Shown here piece by piece: positions 58,447-64,000 of a stretch of DNA of 64,000 nucleotides. This DNA comes from UKL13-2 sp031414695 (GTDB taxonomy: Bacteria > Pseudomonadota > Gammaproteobacteria > Burkholderiales > Usitatibacteraceae). The first letter of the stretch is position 1, and each line of letters opens with the position of its first letter. Where the stretch lies: the NCBI GenBank assembly GCA_031414695.1, contig JANNWG010000064.1, positions 28,123-92,122 of the forward strand, in the 5' to 3' direction. The position numbers and the translations under genes are program-made. Below the pieces are notes generated by a model. It searched no databases. It was not told the origin of the DNA and worked only from the letters and a program-made list of their open reading frames with translations.

Positions 58447-60243
58447 ATGGCATCAACTAGTAAATTACCTATTCGTAAATTTGACGCTGTCGTCGTCGGG
58501 GCAGGTGGCTCCGGTCTTCGAGCAGCATTGCAGCTTTCAGAGGCGGGCTTAAAAGTCGCGGTGTTGTCAAAAGTATTTCCCACCCGTTCACATACGGTGG
58601 CCGCACAAGGTGGCGTCGGCGCCTCGCTTGGCAATATGGGCGAGGATAATTGGCACTGGCATATGTATGACACCATCAAAGGCTCAGACTGGTTAGGTGA
58701 CCAAGATGCGATTGAATTTATGTGCAAAAACGCGCCTGATGCCGTCTATGAACTAGAGCATTTTGGGATGCCGTTTGACCGTAACGATAACGGCACCATT
58801 TACCAGCGCCCATTCGGCGGGCACTCACAAAATTTTGGTGAGAAGCCAGTGCAGCGCTCATGTGCTGCGGCGGATCGCACCGGTCATGCCATGTTGCATA
58901 CGCTCTATCAGCGTAACGTTTTTGCCAACACGCAATTTTTTGTTGAGTGGATGGCGCTTGATTTAATTCGTGACGAAGCTGGTGATGTGGTTGGTGTGAC
59001 CGCCCTTGAGATGGAAACGGGTGAAAGCATGATTTTCCACGCCAAAGCGACCTTATTTGCCACCGGAGGAGCAGGGCGCATTTATGCTTCTAGCACCAAT
59101 GCGTTCATCAATACAGGCGATGGCTTAGGCATGGCCGCACGTGCAGGAATCCCATTGGAAGATATGGAGTTTTGGCAGTTCCATCCGACTGGCGTTGCAG
59201 GCGCGGGCGTGTTGATTACCGAAGGCGTTCGTGGCGAAGGTGGCATCTTGCTCAATAAAGATGGCGAGCGTTTCATGGAGCGTTATGCGCCGACGATGAA
59301 AGATTTAGCGTCACGCGATGTTGTCTCACGTGCGATGGCAACTGAGATTAAAGAAGGGCGCGGCGCAGGACCCAATAAAGATTACATCCTGCTCAAGCTC
59401 GATCACTTGGGACCTGAAGTGATCAATAAACGCTTACCGGGTATCCGCGAGATTGCGTTGAAATTTGGTAACGTTGATTGCACCAAAGATCCAATACCAG
59501 TCGTGCCAACGTGCCACTATCAAATGGGCGGCATACCAACTAATTATTTGGCAGAAGTGTTAGTGCCAAAAGATGGCAACCCCAATGCAGTCGTGTCGGG
59601 CTTTTACGCGGCTGGCGAATGTGGTTGCGCCTCCATCCATGGTGCAAACCGCTTGGGTACAAATTCATTGACCGACTTATTGGTCATGGGCAAATCCGCT
59701 GGCGACTCGATGATCAAGTTTATCCGCGAGAATAATACGCACAAGCCTCTACCCGCCGATGCAGGTGCAATTTCGATGGAGCGAATTGCGCGACTCGATA
59801 ATCAAACCAACGGCGAATCTGTGCACGAAGTGGGCGACGCAATGCGTCAAACCATGCAAGCGCACTGCGGTGTTTTCCGGTTCCCTGACATGCTGGCGAG
59901 TGGTGTGGAAAAAATGAAAGCCATCGCTGAGCGCGCAAAAAAAACCGAAATTAAAGATAAATCAAAAGTCTTTAATACTGCGCGTATTGAAGCACTAGAG
60001 CTGGATAATTTAATCGAAGTGGCACTCTCAACAATGGTCTCGGCGGACGCACGCAAAGAAACCCGTGGCGCGCATGACCGCGCTGATTGCCATGACCGTC
60101 CCGGCTTTGTTGCTGGGCGTGATGACGCCAATTGGCTCAAACACACGCTATGGTACAAAGAGGGTAATAAGCTCGATTACAAACCAGTGAACTTGAATCC
60201 ACTCACGGTTGAATCGTTCGCGCCTAAAGCGCGTGTGTACTAA
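58447..60243 (+). CDS. sdhA: Succinate dehydrogenase flavoprotein subunit
   Basis: SdhA oxidises succinate to fumarate with covalently bound FAD. The 598-residue product has the Rossmann motif VVVGAGGSGLRAALQLSEAG (about 13-32) and SHTVAAQGGVGASLGN with the His for covalent FAD. FHPTG, HGANRLGTNSLTDLLVMG and RGAHDRADCHDRPG with active-site Arg/His follow. All key residues are present and the length fits. Assembly needs SdhE, encoded at 62086. Confidence 0.97.
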   Translation: MASTSKLPIRKFDAVVVGAGGSGLRAALQLSEAGLKVAVLSKVFPTRSHTVAAQGGVGASLGNMGEDNWHWHMYDTIKGSDWLGDQDAIEFMCKNAPDAVYELEHFGMPFDRNDNGTIYQRPFGGHSQNFGEKPVQRSCAAADRTGHAMLHTLYQRNVFANTQFFVEWMALDLIRDEAGDVVGVTALEMETGESMIFHAKATLFATGGAGRIYASSTNAFINTGDGLGMAARAGIPLEDMEFWQFHPTGVAGAGVLITEGVRGEGGILLNKDGERFMERYAPTMKDLASRDVVSRAMATEIKEGRGAGPNKDYILLKLDHLGPEVINKRLPGIREIALKFGNVDCTKDPIPVVPTCHYQMGGIPTNYLAEVLVPKDGNPNAVVSGFYAAGECGCASIHGANRLGTNSLTDLLVMGKSAGDSMIKFIRENNTHKPLPADAGAISMERIARLDNQTNGESVHEVGDAMRQTMQAHCGVFRFPDMLASGVEKMKAIAERAKKTEIKDKSKVFNTARIEALELDNLIEVALSTMVSADARKETRGAHDRADCHDRPGFVAGRDDANWLKHTLWYKEGNKLDYKPVNLNPLTVESFAPKARVY

Positions 60244-60260
60244 CTACAAAGCGAACAGAC

Positions 60261-60956
60261 ATGAAATTTCAAATCCTACGTTTCGACCCAGACACAGATA
60301 CAAAACCATACTTTAAAGAATACGATATTCAGTTAGAGCCAACTGACCGCATGCTGCTCGATGCGCTGATTCGCCTTAAAACAATTGACGATACTTTTGT
60401 GATGCGCCGCTCATGCCGTGAAGGCGTATGCGGCTCGGACGCAATGAATATCAATGGCAAAAATGGCTTAGCTTGTATCACCAAAATGGCAGATTTAAAA
60501 GAACCAGTGGTACTAAAACCGTTGCCAGGCTTGCCGATCATTCGCGATTTGATCGTCGATATGACGCAGTTTTTTAAGCAATATCATTCAATTAAACCGT
60601 TCGTGATTAACAACGACACGCCGCCCGAAAAAGAGCGCCTGCAATCACCACAAGATAGGCTTGAGCTAGACGGCCTCTATGAATGTATCTTGTGCGCTTG
60701 TTGCTCAACCTCATGTCCGTCTTTTTGGTGGAACCCCGATAAATTCGTCGGCCCAGCTGGCTTACTTGCCGCGTATCGATTCATCGCCGATACACGTGAT
60801 CAAGCCACCAATGAGCGCCTCGATAATTTGGAAGACCCATACCGATTATTCCGCTGCCACACGATCATGAATTGCGTGGACGTGTGTCCAAAAGGTTTGA
60901 ACCCGTCGTTAGCGATTGGCAAAATTAAAGAAATGATGGTTAAGCGGGCGGTTTAG
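60261..60956 (+). CDS. sdhB: Succinate dehydrogenase iron-sulfur subunit
   Basis: SdhB carries electrons from FAD to quinone through three clusters. The 231-residue product has [2Fe-2S] ligands in SCREGVCGSDAMNINGKNGLAC (residues about 55-77) and [4Fe-4S]/[3Fe-4S] ligands in CILCACCSTSCPSFWWN and CHTIMNCVDVCPKGLNP. Its TAG overlaps the GTG of the next small gene by one base. The usual next gene sdhE is displaced by 1.1 kb of inserted genes. Confidence 0.97.
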   Translation: MKFQILRFDPDTDTKPYFKEYDIQLEPTDRMLLDALIRLKTIDDTFVMRRSCREGVCGSDAMNINGKNGLACITKMADLKEPVVLKPLPGLPIIRDLIVDMTQFFKQYHSIKPFVINNDTPPEKERLQSPQDRLELDGLYECILCACCSTSCPSFWWNPDKFVGPAGLLAAYRFIADTRDQATNERLDNLEDPYRLFRCHTIMNCVDVCPKGLNPSLAIGKIKEMMVKRAV

Positions 60957-61240
60957 TGGATAACGTTGGAAAAATTGTGTCTGATCCTGTTTATGAAGTT
61001 GGCGACGTTATTCGCATCCTAAGTGTCGGTGATTGGTTGTTAACCGACCTCTTACAATTAGAGCAAAAAGGAATTCGTGCCTGTGTTGGCAAAGAAATGT
61101 CCATTACAGAAATCGACAAATGGGGTGGTATTTGGGTAGGATTTGGCGAAACAATTGATGAGCTAGATGGGACATCTACTTACCAAGGACAATCATTTAT
61201 CGTTGAGCCTGACCGAATCGAACTATTGCAACAATCCTAA
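60956..61240 (+). CDS. Small hypothetical protein coupled to sdhB
   Basis: I do not recognise this 94-residue protein. GTG at 60956 overlaps the sdhB TAG by one base, which suggests coupled translation. The sequence VYEVGDVIRILSVGDWLLTDLLQLEQ is followed by ITEIDKWGGIWVGFGE and GQSFIVEPDRIELL, an acidic, mainly beta pattern without signal or membrane segments. It could be an immunity-like or accessory protein. It sits directly before a MntA-HepT pair. Confidence 0.65.
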   Translation: MDNVGKIVSDPVYEVGDVIRILSVGDWLLTDLLQLEQKGIRACVGKEMSITEIDKWGGIWVGFGETIDELDGTSTYQGQSFIVEPDRIELLQQS

Positions 61241-61309
61241 TAACTATAGGATGGGCAAGCCTCATCTGCCCACGCTTTATTTTAATAAAATTTTTTAGCG
61301 GGAGAAGCG

Positions 61310-61600
61310 TTGAATCGTGCTGAAGCCTTAGTTTTACTTGTGAAGAATAAACCCTTGCTTCAACAGCAATTCGGTGTGACTCGCCTTGCATTATTTGGCT
61401 CTACCGCGCGTGATGATGCAAACGTCGCAAGTGACGTTGATGTATTAGTTGCATTCGATGGGCTAGCAACATCAGCGCGTTACTTTGGTGTTTTATTTTT
61501 TCTAGAAGATGTTTTTGGCTGCCAAGTTGATTTGGTAACGGAAAAGGCGCTGCGGTCTGAGCTTAAGCCTTACGTTGAAAGAGATGCTGTAAATGTCTGA
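61310..61600 (+). CDS. mntA: MntA-type nucleotidyltransferase antitoxin
   Basis: MntA proteins AMPylate the HEPN toxin HepT and so silence it. The 96-residue minimal nucleotidyltransferase has RLALFGSTARDDANVASDVDVLVAFDG with the GSx(n)DxD motif, and QVDLVTEKALRSELKPYV. The start codon is TTG at 61310 with GGGAGA about 5-10 bases upstream. Its end overlaps hepT by 8 bases, as usual for these pairs. It interrupts the sdhB-sdhE interval. Confidence 0.88.
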   Translation: MNRAEALVLLVKNKPLLQQQFGVTRLALFGSTARDDANVASDVDVLVAFDGLATSARYFGVLFFLEDVFGCQVDLVTEKALRSELKPYVERDAVNV

Positions 61601-61940
61601 TGCACAACTTCGCGAGTGGCGTTTTTACATTGATGACATGATTGGTTTTGCTGAAAACGTAGTCGCGTACACGCATGGTTTGGACAAAGATAGTTTCACA
61701 GCTAGTGGTCTTAATTATGATGCGACGTTACGCAATTTAGAGCTAATTGGTGAGGCTGCAACACATATTCCTGATGATGTAAGAACAATGAATCAACACA
61801 TACTCTGGCGGCGAATCATCGCCACACGTAACCAGTTGATACATGGTTATCTTGGAATCGACAATGATATTTTGTGGAGCATTATTTGTGATGACATCCC
61901 TGTGTTATTAATGCATTTGATTGAACTAAAGAAAACGTAA
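61593..61940 (+). CDS. hepT: HepT-type HEPN ribonuclease toxin (DUF86)
   Basis: HepT toxins are HEPN RNases. The 115-residue helical protein has LNYDATLRNLELIGEAATHIPDDVR and the active-site motif RNQLIHGY (R-x4-H-x-Y) at about residues 83-90. The Tyr is the residue AMPylated by MntA in characterised systems. All motif residues are intact, so the toxin may be functional. It overlaps mntA and is followed by a family B repeat. Confidence 0.9.
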   Translation: MSDAQLREWRFYIDDMIGFAENVVAYTHGLDKDSFTASGLNYDATLRNLELIGEAATHIPDDVRTMNQHILWRRIIATRNQLIHGYLGIDNDILWSIICDDIPVLLMHLIELKKT

Positions 61941-62023
61941 GATGAATCTTTGTTTACAAAACTCGCTGCCTTCGAGGTAATTCGACGGTAATGACATTAG
62001 TAAATCCTAATATTTACGAGCTC

Positions 62024-62068
62024 TTCCAAGCATTTACACCTGAAAACACCCGCCAATAAACGACTTTA
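62024..62068. repeat. Family B repeat copy 7 (hepT-sdhE gap)
   Basis: TTCCAAGCATTTACACCTGAAAACACCCGCCAATAAACG matches the right half of the family unit (TTGAAAATGCCCGCCAATA in others). The left half is degenerate. It lies 20 bases before the sdhE GTG and might terminate the inserted module. Confidence 0.7.
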
Positions 62069-62085
62069 TAATTAATTTATCAACT

Positions 62086-62379
62086 GTGAACACCGCCGAA
62101 ATCGATCCCAAACGTTACGACCGCATTCGTTGGCATGCGCGGCGTGGGCTATTGGAAAACGATATTTTGTTGACGCGGTATTTTGATGTGGCGTTGAATA
62201 ATTTGTCGGAACCAGAGTTGCAGCAGTTAGATAAACTATTGCATTTGGGTGACAACGAATTGCTCGATATTTTGATGGAACGAAAGTTGTGTGATGACGC
62301 AACACTGCAGCAAATGGCGGATAACATTATTGCGGCGTCGAAGGGAAAGCTGAATACGAATACAGTAGTGAGCAACTGA
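62086..62379 (+). CDS. sdhE: FAD assembly factor SdhE
   Basis: SdhE helps attach FAD covalently to SdhA. The 97-residue product begins with GTG at 62086 and has RIRWHARRGLLENDILLTRYFD with the RGxxE motif (Arg-Gly-Leu-Leu-Glu), and DELDKLL-like QLDKLLHLGDNELLDILM. The length fits the family. It is separated from sdhB by three small inserted genes, yet it stays upstream of gltA as in other Burkholderiales. Confidence 0.92.
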   Translation: MNTAEIDPKRYDRIRWHARRGLLENDILLTRYFDVALNNLSEPELQQLDKLLHLGDNELLDILMERKLCDDATLQQMADNIIAASKGKLNTNTVVSN

Positions 62380-62451
62380 AAAACTGAGCAAAACAATCAC
62401 GCTGCGCTGAAATAAAAATTAACGAATATCAATCAAGCACTGGAGAAAAAT

Positions 62452-63741
62452 ATGAATGCAAATGGGAAAGCAACATTGACTTTGCAAAACGGCACAGCGA
62501 TTGAGCTGCCGACCTTTACTGGCACACACGGGCCAGATGTGATTGATATTCGTAAACTCTATGGACAGACGGGTTTGTTTACCTACGACCCTGGTTTCAT
62601 GTCCACAGCTTCTTGTAATTCATCAATAACATTTATTGATGGTGATAAAGGCGAGCTACTTTATCGTGGCTACCCAATAGAGCAGTTAGCGACCAAGTGC
62701 AATTTCTTACAAGTTTGTCATTTGCTTTTATACGGCGACCTGCCGGATGCAAAAGGCTCAACAGACTTTGCAAATTTAGTCACACGCCACACCATGGTGC
62801 ATGAGCAGATGCAATTTTTCCTGCGCGGGTTTCGTCGCGATGCCCACCCGATGTCTGTCATGACTGGCTTACTTGGCGCAATGTCGGCGTTCTATCCTGA
62901 TTCCATCAATTTGCACGACAAAGAGCAGCGCGATATTTCGGCGATTCGCTTAATTGCCAAGCTGCCAACACTCACCGCAATGGCATACAAATACACGATT
63001 GGTCAGCCGCTGATTTATCCGCGTAATGATCTTGATTACACCGCGAACTTTATGAGCATGATGTTTGCTGTGCCTGCTGAAAAATACGAAGTCAATGATG
63101 TTATCGTGCGCGCGCTGGATCGTATCTTTATCCTGCATGCAGATCATGAGCAAAATGCGTCCACTTCAACAGTGCGCTTATGTGCATCCTCAGGCACCAA
63201 TCCATTCGCCGCGATAGCCGCAGGTGTGGCATGTTTGTGGGGCCCCTCACATGGCGGTGCAAATGAAGCAGCCCTCAATATGCTCTACGATATTCAACGT
63301 GACGGCGGCATTGCTAAGATTGGTGAATTTATCGCGAAAGTGAAAGATAAAAATTCAAATGTGCGCTTGATGGGTTTTGGACATCGCGTTTATAAAAACC
63401 ACGACCCACGCGCCACACTCATGCGCGAAACATGCCACGAAGTGTTGGCGGCATTAGGGCTGCAAGATGATCCCCTCTTCAAACTCGCGATGGCACTAGA
63501 AAAAATCGCGTTGGAAGATGAGTATTTTGTCTCGCGCAAGCTGTATCCAAATGTTGATTTTTATTCGGGCATCGTGCAAAAAGCGATTGGTATTCCCGTG
63601 CCGCTATTCACCGCGATTTTTGCATTAGCGCGCACGGTCGGTTGGATCGCGCAGCTCAATGAAATGATTGCTGATCCCGAATACAAAATTGGTCGCCCAC
63701 GGCAGTTGTATGTGGGTGCGGCGCGGCGTGATGTGAAGTAA
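62452..63741 (+). CDS. gltA: Citrate synthase (type II)
   Basis: This enzyme condenses acetyl-CoA with oxaloacetate in the TCA cycle. The 429-residue product is the long hexameric, NADH-sensitive type with an N-terminal beta domain. It has HADHEQNASTSTVRLCASSG, CLWGPSHGGANEAALNML with catalytic His, GFGHRVYKNHDPRA, and NVDFYSGIVQKAIGIP with the catalytic Asp. GGAG precedes the ATG. The shorter paralogue PrpC is at 48858. A weak hairpin (GGGTA at 63748, TACCC at 63775) may end transcription. Confidence 0.97.
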   Translation: MNANGKATLTLQNGTAIELPTFTGTHGPDVIDIRKLYGQTGLFTYDPGFMSTASCNSSITFIDGDKGELLYRGYPIEQLATKCNFLQVCHLLLYGDLPDAKGSTDFANLVTRHTMVHEQMQFFLRGFRRDAHPMSVMTGLLGAMSAFYPDSINLHDKEQRDISAIRLIAKLPTLTAMAYKYTIGQPLIYPRNDLDYTANFMSMMFAVPAEKYEVNDVIVRALDRIFILHADHEQNASTSTVRLCASSGTNPFAAIAAGVACLWGPSHGGANEAALNMLYDIQRDGGIAKIGEFIAKVKDKNSNVRLMGFGHRVYKNHDPRATLMRETCHEVLAALGLQDDPLFKLAMALEKIALEDEYFVSRKLYPNVDFYSGIVQKAIGIPVPLFTAIFALARTVGWIAQLNEMIADPEYKIGRPRQLYVGAARRDVK

Positions 63742-63866
63742 ATGATTGGGTAGGGCGCAAGGAAAATTGAACCTTACCCGCCGCATTTATTTTTCACACT
63801 AAGCTAAACATTAAAACCCATTGACAGCAGAGCTATTTCAACCACATTAGTCTCAAAAAGCACGCC

Positions 63867-64000
63867 ATGATTGCACTTTCAAGAATAAATAAGCCCTTAT
63901 CAGCATCATTGGGTAAGCGTGCTCTGTGGTTTAGCCTTATATTTTTTAGCGTTATATTGTTGTGCTTTCCAGCAACATCTGACGCCCAAGAATTCCCCAC
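63867..64000 (+). CDS. Secreted protein, N-terminal fragment at window edge
   Basis: An ATG at 63867 opens a frame that stays open to the end of the window. The first 44 residues have a basic start (MIALSRINKPLSASLGKRAL) and a hydrophobic stretch WFSLIFFSVILLCFPATSD followed by AQEFP, a convincing signal peptide with cleavage near SDAQ. The mature part is not visible. The usual next genes after gltA in Burkholderiales vary, so I give no function. Confidence 0.55.
   Translation, partial: MIALSRINKPLSASLGKRALWFSLIFFSVILLCFPATSDAQEFP

Overview
This 64 kb window is a chromosomal piece of a betaproteobacterium, most likely Burkholderiales-like, with a moderate GC content (my impression is mid-40s percent, not computed). 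The assignment rests on three things: the tsf-pyrH-frr-uppS-cdsA-dxr-rseP-bamA-skp-lpxD-fabZ-lpxA-lpxB-rnhB order; a methylcitrate cluster of the AcnD/PrpF type; and a GntR gene upstream of sdhCDAB-sdhE-gltA, plus a Bug-type binding protein. I cannot name the genus.

Layout. 1-13 kb is the conserved envelope operon (UMP kinase, ribosome recycling, undecaprenyl-PP, CDP-DAG, MEP pathway, RseP, BamA, Skp, lipid A), tightly packed with start/stop overlaps. 13-20.4 kb holds an rRNA methyltransferase, a queuosine-precursor transporter, a SemiSWEET, a hydrolase, a DUF4139 protein and a MoxR/GNAT/VWA group. 20.5-25.8 kb is a signalling locus: an OmpR-type regulator, a secreted LysM-FecR protein and a CHASE2 histidine kinase. 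25.8-36.7 kb is mixed: MBL hydrolase, DUF885 protease-like protein, CpcT-like lipoprotein, Bug protein, SelO, MetY, TraB/GumN and a protein with a CGFS motif.

36.9-63.7 kb is dominated by central carbon metabolism with accessory insertions. AcnA is followed by VapBC, a decayed integron-type integrase, a GGDEF protein and an iodotyrosine-deiodinase-like protein. Next comes a long minus-strand run: two CitE-like lyases and a mesaconyl-CoA hydratase, then prpB, GNAT, VOC, prpC, acnD, a DUF559 gene and prpF. A divergent GntR gene has a perfect palindrome in the shared promoter. An AbrB-Doc pair and an orphan HicB precede sdhCDAB; a small unknown gene and a MntA-HepT pair sit between sdhB and sdhE-gltA. 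As an inferred pathway, mesaconyl-CoA would be hydrated and cleaved to glyoxylate and propionyl-CoA, and propionyl-CoA would pass through the methylcitrate cycle to pyruvate and succinate, the substrate of SDH.

The most striking non-coding signal is a set of dispersed palindromic repeats. Family A (CAGATGAACNCNGATAAA-like) forms long inverted repeats at four places and supplies the stop codon of one gene. Family B is a roughly 75-bp hairpin around TGAAAATGCCCGCCAAT and occurs about eight times, at four of the five convergent gene junctions that have a real gap. Family C is made of CCTCCC/GGGAGG palindromes and surrounds the DUF559 gene inside the prp run. No CRISPR array, tRNA or rRNA was seen.
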